A program made the translations under genes and the position numbers. Of a stretch of 64,000 bases of DNA, positions 27,462 through 35,808 are shown piece after piece. Under the pieces are notes generated by a model. It had not been told where the DNA came from and searched no databases. It saw nothing but the letters and a program-made list of their open reading frames with translations. Positions within the stretch are counted from its first letter, which is position 1, and the number at the start of each line of letters is the position of its first letter. Origin of the DNA: Propionivibrio soli. Its GTDB lineage: Bacteria > Pseudomonadota > Gammaproteobacteria > Burkholderiales > Rhodocyclaceae. The stretch lies in NCBI RefSeq assembly GCF_025770765.1, contig NZ_JANZKY010000014.1, forward strand, positions 62,001 to 126,000, read 5' to 3'.

Positions 27462-28802
27462 TCATTGCTCGCCCTGGGCGAGTTTCTTCGCCGCCGTGAG
27501 TAGAGCGCGGGCTTCCGCCATATTCTTGTCTGTGCGGCGAGCCCACTCCGCTTCGCGTACTGAAATTGCAGCGTTGTTGGCGCGCGTTCGCAACGCTTTC
27601 CGGGTCAGCAGTTCGTCGTCTTCAGCCATCGGGGCCTGGAAAACAAGATTGCGCGCGGCCACGACGGCCCGCCGCGCGTTCTGGTTCGGGCGGGCGCGTA
27701 ACGTACGCTCGATGTCGTGGATGTCTTTGCTGATCGCCGCAAGGTCGCGATGCCGAAACGTAACCAGTTGATCAAAGATGGCCCCAACCATCCGGTAGCG
27801 GGATTCCGACACGTCGGGCGCGTATGTCGGCAGATAGCTGGCCGTGACTTCGGCAAGCTGGGGGTATTCCGCCGGGCGATCATTGGCGGCATACACCGAC
27901 GGTAGAACGGGCAGCCGGCTGATTTCGGGGCGCAGTAGCAGGCGCTGGCCTTCCTCGGATAACGTAAACCGCATGAAAGCGCGGCCCCCGGTCTCGTTGC
28001 GCGCGCCGTTGATAAGGCCGATGCTCACCGGTGTAATGACGCTTGGCCGCGCATAGGAAAAATCGACCGGAAAGCCCGAGTACTTACCCGAGAAGGCAAG
28101 GAAATCGACGACCGGTCCCAGGCCGAAGCGGCCACGCGCGATACTGTTTGGCACGTCGAAACTGCGCTCGGTGATGGTCGCGCAATTACCGGCGACCTTG
28201 AGAATCAGCGACCACCCCTCGTCCCAGCCGAAGCCCTGCAGAATCGATTCGACGATGAGGTGCGTCGTCGACGAGCGTGAGGGCGACGACATCACGATGT
28301 GTCCGTGATACTCGGGCTTCGCGAGGTCCTCCCAACTGTGCGGCGCTGGGATGCCGCGAGCAGCGAGATAGCGGGAATTCCACATGATGCCGTAGCCCGA
28401 GATCGCTTGACCGAGATAGTGGTTGCTGGCCTCGTTGACCTCGATGCGTCCCAGGTGCGTTGGAATGTCTGGGTTCCGCGCGTCCTCGGCGGGTTGCAGC
28501 AGACCGTGGCGCAGCAATGCGCGAAAGCCATCCGGCGAAGAAGACCAGAAGACGTCGGGGCGCGAGCCCGGCGGCCGGTCCTGAAGATAAGAAACGATGT
28601 TGGTTCCGGGGAAGTTAACGAACTCGACCCGGTATTCGGACGAACTGCGATCGAAGGCCCGTTTGTAGGCACTCAGGATTTCCTTGGGAAACGAAGAGGC
28701 AACCAGAACGACGCTCGCGGCGTGCGTAGGCGCCGCCATCGCCGCCATGGTGATGGCGGCGATGGCAGGCAGCGCGCGTAATAGCATGACCAAGCGATTC
28801 AT
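27462..28802 (-). CDS. PgtC-like periplasmic solute-binding protein
   Basis: 446 aa with a signal peptide (LPAIAAITMAAMAAPTHAAS). The middle matches PgtC, the Salmonella phosphoglycerate-transport regulatory protein: MSSPSRSSTTHLIVES (171-186), GFGWDEGWSLILKVAGNCAT and ITERSFDVPNSIARGRFGLG. The C-terminal ~110 residues are helical and charged, also as in PgtC. In Salmonella PgtC works with the PgtB/PgtA sensor system and an MFS permease; here the neighbours are an ABC permease and ATPase, so this copy is probably an ordinary ABC receptor. Phosphate esters such as phosphoglycerate are possible ligands, not shown. Confidence 0.85.
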   Translation of the reverse strand: MNRLVMLLRALPAIAAITMAAMAAPTHAASVVLVASSFPKEILSAYKRAFDRSSSEYRVEFVNFPGTNIVSYLQDRPPGSRPDVFWSSSPDGFRALLRHGLLQPAEDARNPDIPTHLGRIEVNEASNHYLGQAISGYGIMWNSRYLAARGIPAPHSWEDLAKPEYHGHIVMSSPSRSSTTHLIVESILQGFGWDEGWSLILKVAGNCATITERSFDVPNSIARGRFGLGPVVDFLAFSGKYSGFPVDFSYARPSVITPVSIGLINGARNETGGRAFMRFTLSEEGQRLLLRPEISRLPVLPSVYAANDRPAEYPQLAEVTASYLPTYAPDVSESRYRMVGAIFDQLVTFRHRDLAAISKDIHDIERTLRARPNQNARRAVVAARNLVFQAPMAEDDELLTRKALRTRANNAAISVREAEWARRTDKNMAEARALLTAAKKLAQGEQ

Positions 28803-28876
28803 CGGGCCGACCGCTCTCTTTCCGGAACGTCTTGCCTTTGCTAACCCTAACCCCGGTTCGGCCGGCGGCCGTTCCG

Positions 28877-28900
28877 ACCGCGACCTTCACAGGTCGCGGT
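28877..28900. other. perfect hairpin between the two ABC transporter modules
   Basis: ACCGCGACCT / AGGTCGCGGT, ten perfect pairs with a TCAC loop. It lies 14 nt after the stop of the first module's last ATPase gene in the minus-strand transcript. The T run that follows it is on the plus strand only, so on the coding strand it is not a classical terminator; mRNA stabilisation or partial termination is possible. Confidence 0.5.
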
Positions 28901-28914
28901 TTTCCCCTTCCGCG

Positions 28915-29973
28915 CTACCCGACCGGATACCAGTGCGGCCGGCTGAAGCGCAGTCCACAATTGTCGCCGATTGCCGGGCCGGGCGTGCGGCGAGTTTTCT
29001 GCACCCGCACCTCAGTGCCGTCCACGAGCACGCGGTAATCGATGGTTTCGCCGAGATACACCTTGCGCATGACGGTACCGCGAATGCCGCCGTCGGCCAC
29101 AAAGTCGATTTCGGTCGGCCGCGCGGCCAGCAACCCTTTCCCGGCAAGAACGAGTTCGACCGGCGGCGCGATGTTCTCCGGCCACGCGTACGGCGTGTCC
29201 CCGATGCGCATGCCGTTCTGATCGAGCCTGGTCTCGATGAAGCAAGAGAGACCGATGAACTCGAACACGAAGCGGTTCACCGGCGACGCGTAGACTTCGA
29301 GCGGCGTACCCACTTGCTGCACGATCCCCGACTGCATCACGAGGATGCGGTCCGACAACGCCATCGCTTCCGACTGATCGTGCGTCACGTAAAGGATCGA
29401 GAAGCCGAAGCGGCGTTGCAGATCCTTGATCTCGAAACGCATTTCCTCGCGGAAATGCGGGTCGAGACTGGACAGCGGCTCGTCGAGCAGCATCACGTCC
29501 GGCCGGATGGCCAGCGCCCGCGCCAAGGCCACACGCTGCTTGCCGCCGCCCGAGAGTCCTTCCGGGCTATCCTGCGCCACCTTGTACAGGTTTGTGTGTT
29601 TGAGCGCCTCCTCGGTGCGCGCGTGGATTTCCTCTCTTGGCAGTTTGCGGATGCGGAGCGGGAAGGCGACGTTCTCGTAGACCGAGAGGTGCGGCCAGAC
29701 GGCGAACGCCTGGAAAACCATGCCGAAATTCCGTTGTTCGGGCGGCAGGTAGTAGCGCTTTGCTTTCGACGAGATGATGCGTTCGCCGACACGGATCTCG
29801 CCGTCGTCGAGATCTTCAAATCCTGCCACCATGCGCAGCGTGGTCGTCTTGCCGCAGCCCGACGGCCCGAGCATCGCAACGCACTCTCCTTGGTTGATCT
29901 GGAGATTCATCCGGTCGACCGCGACGACGCTGCCGAACCGCTTGGTTACCTGATTCAGTTCGATGTAAGCCAT
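28915..29973 (-). CDS. ABC importer ATPase, second ATPase of the first transporter
   Basis: 352 aa FbpC/PotA-type ATPase. Walker A GPSGCGKT (36-43), Q-loop FQAFAVWPHLSVYENVAFPL, signature LSGGGKQRVALARALA (140 onward), Walker B VMLLDEPLSSLD, switch His YVTHDQSEAM, and a TOBE-like C-terminus (GLLAARPTEIDFVADGG). The signature reads LSGGG-K instead of LSGGQ-Q, an unusual change at the nucleotide-contacting loop; the catalytic Glu and His are kept. It is the fourth gene after binding protein, ATPase and permease, so one permease gene is flanked by two ATPases. Confidence 0.88.
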   Translation of the reverse strand: MAYIELNQVTKRFGSVVAVDRMNLQINQGECVAMLGPSGCGKTTTLRMVAGFEDLDDGEIRVGERIISSKAKRYYLPPEQRNFGMVFQAFAVWPHLSVYENVAFPLRIRKLPREEIHARTEEALKHTNLYKVAQDSPEGLSGGGKQRVALARALAIRPDVMLLDEPLSSLDPHFREEMRFEIKDLQRRFGFSILYVTHDQSEAMALSDRILVMQSGIVQQVGTPLEVYASPVNRFVFEFIGLSCFIETRLDQNGMRIGDTPYAWPENIAPPVELVLAGKGLLAARPTEIDFVADGGIRGTVMRKVYLGETIDYRVLVDGTEVRVQKTRRTPGPAIGDNCGLRFSRPHWYPVG

Positions 29974-29983
29974 GTTGTTTTTC

Positions 29984-31672
29984 CTAAGCGCCGTTCTTGC
30001 TGGTGACGAGCCGTTTGATCAGGACTTCGCCGACGACGATGATGATGAGTGCGATGCCCGCGAGCGCTGCCGAATAGACCGTTTCCCCGTCCTCGTTCAG
30101 CGTGTAGATCGCGACGCCGATCGTGCGTGTCGTCGGACCGTAGAGAAGTACCGAAACGGTCAGTTCGCGTAGCGCCGGCAGGAAGATCAGGAAGAACGCG
30201 GCGACCATGCCGGGGCGCACCAGGGGAATGACGACGTCCTTGAGTGCCTGTGCCATCGTTGCTCCTGAAGCGCGAGCGGCCTCGACGAGCGAGTCATGTA
30301 CCTGCTCCAGCGCCGCGGAGTTGGCCTTCAGCGAGAACGCCATGTAGCGGGCGATGTAAGCGACCAGGATGATCCACACCGTGTTGTAGATGCTGATGCC
30401 GAACTTGCCGCTCCACGCCAGGATGACGCCGAGCGCGATCACCGAGCCGGGCACGGAGAAGGGCAACATGCCAAGAAATTCCAGGATGCCTTTGCCCTTG
30501 ACCTTCATCTTCACGATCACGTAGGAAACGATGACGCCGGCGAACATCGTAATCAGCGCCGAGGCGAGGCCGAGCGTGATGCTGTTCCAGATCGAATCAC
30601 GCGTCAGATCCCACTCGAACAGGATGTGGTGGTAGTTGGCCCACGTGAGATTCTCCATGTCGAACGGCAGACCGTATGTCTTGAGCCCGCCGACGAGGAA
30701 GATCGTGGCGGTCGGCAGGATGATCGTGAAGGCGATGTAGAGGACGCAGAAAGCGAACAGCGGAATACGCAGACCGCGCAGTTTGAGTTCCGTCGGGCGG
30801 AAGCTCTTGCCGGCGATGATCTGATACTTGCCTTTGGCCAGCACGCGGTTCTGCGTCCACATGATCAGCGCCGCCGTAATGACGAGAACCGTTGCCAAAA
30901 CCGTGGCGGTGCGGATCGAATCGAAGCTACCCGCGCTCTGGTGAATTTTCTCGTAGATCAGGACCGGGATGTTGTAGATCCCCGTCTCGACACCGAGCAC
31001 GGCCACTGTGCCGAAGTGCGCCATCGAGTAGAGCATGATCAGCAGCGCGCCGGAGAGGATGGACGGCAGCACCAGCGGGATGGTGATCTTGCGCGTGATG
31101 GTGAAGAGGTCAGCGCCGGAGATGCGCGCCGATTCTTCGAGCGTCGGGTCCATCCGTTCGAGGGCGCCGCTCACCTGGATGAACACGAACGGGAACAGAT
31201 ACATCGTTTCGACAAGAATGATGCCGGCATAGGTGTAGATGTCGAAGATCGGGTTGTCGAAACCCAGCACGTCCATGAAGAAGCGGTTGATGTACCCGGC
31301 GCGCGGCGAGAGCAGCATCTTCCACGCCAAGGCGCCGATGAAGGCCGGAAGCATGAAAGGAACGAGAAACAAGAGCTTCATCGTTTTCTTGAACGGCAGG
31401 TCGGTGCGTGTCACCAGCCAGGCGAAGAAGGTACCGACGATCGTCCCGGTGACAGTGACACCGCCCGAGAGGAACAGCGAATTGAGCAGCGCCTGATAGG
31501 TCTCTTTGCGCTGCAATACCTTGACCACGTCGGCGACGTTGAAGTGGCCATCGACCCAGAACGCATTGAAGAAGATGAGCAGCATCGGGAAGGCGACCAC
31601 GACGAGCAGTATCCCCACCGAGAGGGCAAACAGCAGTTCCGGGGTGCCGAATCCAGTTCTTTTATTTTGCAT
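29984..31672 (-). CDS. two-domain ABC permease (FbpB-like), first transporter
   Basis: 562 aa starting MQNKRTGFGTPELLFALSVG, with about 12 helices in two BPD_transp_1 repeats. Docking motifs: LEESARISGADLFTITRKIT-IPLVLPS (first half) and LVEAARASGATMAQALKDVV-IPLVRPG (second half); both have the E-A-A/E-S-A...G core. Start 31672 is 5 bp after the ATPase stop (31678), so the two are coupled; the open frame extends 101 codons further inside the ATPase gene without a plausible start. Probable inner-membrane channel for the FbpA-like receptor. Confidence 0.92.
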   Translation of the reverse strand: MQNKRTGFGTPELLFALSVGILLVVVAFPMLLIFFNAFWVDGHFNVADVVKVLQRKETYQALLNSLFLSGGVTVTGTIVGTFFAWLVTRTDLPFKKTMKLLFLVPFMLPAFIGALAWKMLLSPRAGYINRFFMDVLGFDNPIFDIYTYAGIILVETMYLFPFVFIQVSGALERMDPTLEESARISGADLFTITRKITIPLVLPSILSGALLIMLYSMAHFGTVAVLGVETGIYNIPVLIYEKIHQSAGSFDSIRTATVLATVLVITAALIMWTQNRVLAKGKYQIIAGKSFRPTELKLRGLRIPLFAFCVLYIAFTIILPTATIFLVGGLKTYGLPFDMENLTWANYHHILFEWDLTRDSIWNSITLGLASALITMFAGVIVSYVIVKMKVKGKGILEFLGMLPFSVPGSVIALGVILAWSGKFGISIYNTVWIILVAYIARYMAFSLKANSAALEQVHDSLVEAARASGATMAQALKDVVIPLVRPGMVAAFFLIFLPALRELTVSVLLYGPTTRTIGVAIYTLNEDGETVYSAALAGIALIIIVVGEVLIKRLVTSKNGA

Positions 31673-31677
31673 GATGG

Positions 31678-32766
31678 CTATACCCTGTTCGTAACGACGA
31701 TGTCGCCGGGGAACCACTGCACCGACGCCAGATGAATGCGGCAGGGGTCGTTCTCGACAAACATCAGATCGCGCGCAACGCCCTCGTGGCTTGGCAGCGT
31801 GGCGCGGATCAGCGTGCCGGCGATGTCGATCAGGTAATCGATCTGGGCACCGAGGAAGCTGGCGCGGCGGATGATGCCGGGCAGGCCCTCGCCCTCGCGG
31901 GCAAGGATGACATCGCTCGGACGGAAGCCAGCGGTGAATCGATCGCCGGTCGTGGCAGGCGTTTCTCCGGTCCATGCTTCGCCAGTGTCGCCGAGGAACA
32001 GGTCATCGTTACGTCGCCGTACCGGCAGCAAATTTGCGATGCCGAGAAACCGGAAGACGTAATCGTCGACCGATTTCTCGTAGACCTCCTCAGGCGTGCC
32101 GATCTGTCGGATTCTGCCATCGGCATCCATGATCGCGATGCGATCGGCGATGCCAAGGGCAATTTCCTGGTCATGCGTTACATAGAGGATCGTGACGCCG
32201 AGCTTTTGCTGCAGCGCCTTGATCTCGAAACGCATCTCCTCGCGGAGATTGGCATCCAGGTTGTTCAGGGGTTCGTCGAGAAGGAGGATACCCGGTTCAT
32301 GGACAAGGGCTCGGGCGAGCGCCACACGCTGCTGCTGACCGCCAGAGAGCTGCGAGGGCAGGCGCTCCTCGAGGTTCTTCAAACCGACCATTTCGATCGA
32401 TTCGAGAGTGCGCCGCTTCAACGCCTCGGCATCAATACCCGCAATCTTCAGCGGGTAGGCGATGTTGTCGAAGACCGTCATGTGTGGCCAGACGGCATAG
32501 TCCTGGAAGACCATACCGAGGCCGCGCTTGTCGGTGGGCAGCGAGTCGCCCGTCGCGGCATCGGCAACGATGTTGCCGCCGATCAGGATGGTGCCCGCAT
32601 CGGGCGCCTCGAAGCCGGCGATCAGGCGCGTGAGCACCGTCTTGCCGCAGCCCGAAGGGCCGAGCAGGGTGAAGCACTCCCCGTCGTTCAGCTCGAGCGA
32701 GAGGTTGGACAGAACCGCCCTCCCTCCGTAGCCCTTGCTGACGTTTCTGATTTCTATGTTGGCCAT
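31678..32766 (-). CDS. ABC importer ATPase, first ATPase of the first transporter
   Basis: 362 aa. Walker A GPSGCGKT (36-43), FQDYAVWPHMTVFDNIAYPL, canonical [16 protein letters not shown], Walker B ILLLDEPLNNLD, VTHDQEIALG switch and a TOBE domain (FTAGFRPSDVILAREGEGLP). Belongs to the ferric/polyamine/phosphonate-type import ATPases. It starts 16 bp after the FbpA-like receptor stop and ends 5 bp before the permease start. It differs clearly from the other ATPase of this module, so they are not a recent duplication. Confidence 0.93.
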   Translation of the reverse strand: MANIEIRNVSKGYGGRAVLSNLSLELNDGECFTLLGPSGCGKTVLTRLIAGFEAPDAGTILIGGNIVADAATGDSLPTDKRGLGMVFQDYAVWPHMTVFDNIAYPLKIAGIDAEALKRRTLESIEMVGLKNLEERLPSQLSGGQQQRVALARALVHEPGILLLDEPLNNLDANLREEMRFEIKALQQKLGVTILYVTHDQEIALGIADRIAIMDADGRIRQIGTPEEVYEKSVDDYVFRFLGIANLLPVRRRNDDLFLGDTGEAWTGETPATTGDRFTAGFRPSDVILAREGEGLPGIIRRASFLGAQIDYLIDIAGTLIRATLPSHEGVARDLMFVENDPCRIHLASVQWFPGDIVVTNRV

Positions 32767-32782
32767 GATCCGGGTTCCAGCC

Positions 32783-33775
32783 TTACTTCTGCATGATGTC
32801 GGTGAACTTCTTGATGGTCGCTTCCTTCTCGGCCATGATCGCCTTGTAGTCGATTTTCATCGCGCGCTTCATGGCTTCGTCAGCGGTCGGCAGCTTGTAG
32901 CGATCCGGCGCCTTCACGTCGGAACGCACTGGCAGCGTGCCTTCTTCGGCGATGATCGTCTGGCCTTCCTTGGAGAGCACGAAGTCGACGAACTTCTTAG
33001 CTGCGTCGGCGTTCGGCGTGTTCTTGAAGATCGCGATCGGACTCGGGATGACGAGCATTTCGGGTGGGAAGACGAGTGCCAGCGTCGCGCCCTTGTCGAC
33101 CTTGTCGAGCGTGATGTAGTCGACGGCGAGGCTGCCGACGAGGTCGCCTGAGGCCGTGTCGTCAACCACTTGGCCCGATCCCTTGCCCATCTTGGCGCCG
33201 TTCGCGCGCAGGGCCTCGAAGTAGGCCCAGCCGAAGGTCTTGGAGAGGACGGCGACGCTCATGTACGCCGTGCCCGAGAGGGCGGGGTTGGCGATGCCGA
33301 AGGCGCCCTTGAAGGCCGGCTTCTTGAGGTCGTCCCACGACTTGGGCGCTTCCTTGATGTGGCGTGTGTTGTAGGCGATGCCCAGCGTACCCAGGCGGAC
33401 GGCGGTGAACGAACCGTCGTAATCGGGCAGCGGGTTGATCAGCGACTTCATTTCGGTCGGCGTGTACTTCATCAGCACGTCCTGATCCTTCAACTGGTAG
33501 AAGTCGGGTACTTCGCTGGTCCAGAGTACGTCGGCGAGAATCTTGCCGGACTCGCGCTCGGCGGCGATTTTGGCCATCAGCTTGCCGGCGCCGGCCGATT
33601 GGAAGTCGACCTTGACGTCGGGATGCTTCTTCTGGAACGCGGTCTTCAGGCCGCCGATCATCGATTCCTTCATCGACGTGTAGACAAAGAGTTTCTGTTC
33701 CGCGCTGGCGCCGAGCGAGAAGCCGCCCAGCAACACGGCAACGGAACAGAGCGAGACGAGTTTCGTTGAACGCAT
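32783..33775 (-). CDS. FbpA/AfuA-like periplasmic solute-binding protein
   Basis: 330 aa. Signal peptide with cleavage near ASA|EQ (residue 25). The mature protein starts QKLFVYTSMKESMIGGLKTA and contains FQSAGAGKLMAKIAAERESG, ADVLWTSEVPDFYQL, NPALSGTAYMSVAVLSKTFG and a Val-Asp-Asp-Thr-Ala-Ser-Gly-Asp segment. This is the type 2 binding-protein pattern shared by iron(III), phosphonate and sugar-phosphate receptors. The twin Tyr pair that chelates iron in FbpA is not obvious, so an organic ligand is more likely. It is the first gene of the eight-gene minus-strand run. Confidence 0.9.
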   Translation of the reverse strand: MRSTKLVSLCSVAVLLGGFSLGASAEQKLFVYTSMKESMIGGLKTAFQKKHPDVKVDFQSAGAGKLMAKIAAERESGKILADVLWTSEVPDFYQLKDQDVLMKYTPTEMKSLINPLPDYDGSFTAVRLGTLGIAYNTRHIKEAPKSWDDLKKPAFKGAFGIANPALSGTAYMSVAVLSKTFGWAYFEALRANGAKMGKGSGQVVDDTASGDLVGSLAVDYITLDKVDKGATLALVFPPEMLVIPSPIAIFKNTPNADAAKKFVDFVLSKEGQTIIAEEGTLPVRSDVKAPDRYKLPTADEAMKRAMKIDYKAIMAEKEATIKKFTDIMQK

Positions 33776-34098
33776 GGCTATTTCCCTTGGTTATGTGGTT
33801 GTAAGACGCCATTCGTGCGGACAGCCGTATAGGCTGAGGGCCATCGGAAATGGCGGCCGCTCACTGCAGGAGGGAATCTAGAGAGTCGTTTGAGGGCCAG
33901 CAAATCATCAATTTTGATCGACTTGATAACCGATTTTTTGGACAGGGATGCTGATGGCGGGGCGAGCAAGGCGTGGCGGTCTCACGGTGGCGATGCGGTT
34001 CGGATAGAATCACCCGCGAACGACAGCCGATGCGTCCGTCTCTACACGCCTGCGCTGTGATCACCGATATCAACAACAACGATTCGATCGAGGGGTGC
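33776..34098. other. intergenic region between ABC receptor and potassium channel genes
   Basis: 323 bp with no convincing gene, serving both divergent units. It contains a short AT-rich patch with the inverted repeat ATCAA-TT-TTGAT (33907-33918), possibly an operator for the ABC cluster. No clear -35/-10 pair could be defended on either strand. Confidence 0.5.
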
Positions 34099-35760
34099 AT
34101 GCCGATCCGACTCAAGCGCTCTACAAAGCGGCTACTGGCGCTGCTCGCCCTGCTTCCAGCGGCGGTTTTCGTCCTCGGCACGATCTACATGGTGGGGATG
34201 GATCAATTGGAGGGCTCCCCCCGAACGTTCCTTGAGAGCCTGCAGTGGGCATCGGAAACGCTGACGACGACGGGGTATGGCAACGACAGCCATTGGCGGC
34301 ATCCGGTCGTCGCGCTGTTCGTGATTCTCGGTCAGTTCCTCGGCCAGTTCCTCGTATTCCTGGTCTTCCCCGTTTTTGTATTGCCGTTCTTCGAGGAGCA
34401 GTTCGAGGTCAGGTTGCAGCACATCCTGCCGCCGATGGAAGGCAAAGTGCTGTTCTATCGTTATGGTCCGGCGATTGAATCACTGCTTGAGGAATTCAAG
34501 CGACGCAAGAGCCCGTTCGTGATCTTCGAGGAAGACTTGCAGACGGCGCGCCACTTGCGCGATCGCGGCTACAACGTCGTCTTCGGCAACTTGGGCGACG
34601 ATCCGGCCGTACTGCAGCGGGCCGTAAAGGCACGCGCCGTGATCATGAATGCCGGCGATCACGCCAACGCAACGTGCACGCTCATCGTTCGCGAACACGG
34701 CTTTACCGGCCCGGTGTACGCGCTGGCCGACGAACCGCTCTATCGGGCACCGATGGTGCAGATCGGCGCTACCGAGGTGTTTACGCCGGCTCACGTGCTG
34801 GGCGGGGCATTGGCGTCCCGTGCGAGCGCGCGGATCAGCTTGCCGGTGGAAGGGCTGCATCTGCTTGGCGCCAAGATCGGTATGGCCGAATTCCGTATTC
34901 GCGCCGGCAGCGTTCTTGCCGGCCAGCGTCTGGGCGACCTGCATTTGCGGCAGCAGCATGGAGTCTCCGTCATCGGGCAATGGCACGGCGGTCGGTTCGC
35001 CACGGCTGAAGGATTCGACACGATGCTTGAACCCGGAGCGATCCTCGTCGTCGTCGGCGCTCCGGCAAATTTGGAGAAGATCGAACGCATGGCGATGCCG
35101 ATCCGGCGCACCGGCCCGATCGTTGTTGCCGGTTTCGGGACGGTCGGCGCCAAGGTGGTGCAGATGCTGAACGATGCGGAGGAGCCTTGCACGGTGATTG
35201 ACCGTCTTCCGGCTCCGGGTGTTCACATCGTCGGTAACGTCCTGGAGCTCGCGACGTTGGAAAAAGCAAAAGTGCGCGAAGCGAGCGCGGTGATCCTCGC
35301 TCTGGCGCAAGACAGCGAGGCAGTCTTCGCGACCGCTGTCGTGCGCGACTACGCGCCCGAAATCCCGCTTATCGTGCGTGTGAATCGCGCCCACAATACC
35401 GAACGGCTGTACCGTGCAGGCGCCGACTTTGCGATTTCACAAGGGCAGGTTGCCGGCCAGATACTGGCTTATCACCTGCTGGACGAACAGGCGGTACCGG
35501 TCGAAAACCGCATCAAGTTCAGCCGCATGAACCCCGGGCAGATCACCGGCTGGCACCCGTGGCGGCATGAGGTGCTCGAGCGTACCGGCGCCAAGATCAT
35601 CGCCGTCGAGCGCAACGGAGATGTACTCGTGGAGTTCGAGAAGGATTTTGAAGTGGCCGGCGACGACACGCTTTTCGTCTGCGGTACAGCGGACAATCTC
35701 GAGCGTTTTCAACGCGAATTCCAGGCGTCGCCACAGGTTGCGCGGCCGGCGGGTCGATGA
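34099..35760 (+). CDS. potassium channel protein with two RCK (TrkA) modules
   Basis: 553 aa. Two membrane helices flank a pore loop with selectivity filter T-T-T-G-Y-G-N-D (residues 56-63). Two TrkA_N/TrkA_C units follow. The second begins IVVAGFGTVGAKVVQML with an intact G-x-G-x-x-G. The first reads KVLFYRYGPAIESLLEEF, in which the glycine motif is lost, so nucleotide binding there is doubtful. ATG 34099 has GAGGGG as ribosome site; the upstream frame has no membrane or targeting character. It likely gates K+ flux in response to nucleotide or ion. It is divergent from the ABC cluster. Confidence 0.9.
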   Translation: MPIRLKRSTKRLLALLALLPAAVFVLGTIYMVGMDQLEGSPRTFLESLQWASETLTTTGYGNDSHWRHPVVALFVILGQFLGQFLVFLVFPVFVLPFFEEQFEVRLQHILPPMEGKVLFYRYGPAIESLLEEFKRRKSPFVIFEEDLQTARHLRDRGYNVVFGNLGDDPAVLQRAVKARAVIMNAGDHANATCTLIVREHGFTGPVYALADEPLYRAPMVQIGATEVFTPAHVLGGALASRASARISLPVEGLHLLGAKIGMAEFRIRAGSVLAGQRLGDLHLRQQHGVSVIGQWHGGRFATAEGFDTMLEPGAILVVVGAPANLEKIERMAMPIRRTGPIVVAGFGTVGAKVVQMLNDAEEPCTVIDRLPAPGVHIVGNVLELATLEKAKVREASAVILALAQDSEAVFATAVVRDYAPEIPLIVRVNRAHNTERLYRAGADFAISQGQVAGQILAYHLLDEQAVPVENRIKFSRMNPGQITGWHPWRHEVLERTGAKIIAVERNGDVLVEFEKDFEVAGDDTLFVCGTADNLERFQREFQASPQVARPAGR

Positions 35761-35808
35761 CGCTCTTGATTGAGGGCCTGCGGCTAGCTGGCCACAGTGT
35801 TTGAATGG

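Noticed and set aside
28684-31735. Long plus-strand open frames of about 440 and 480 codons
   Set aside because: They lie opposite the ABC receptor, ATPase and permease genes; the translations are His/Arg/Asp-rich with no recognisable fold.
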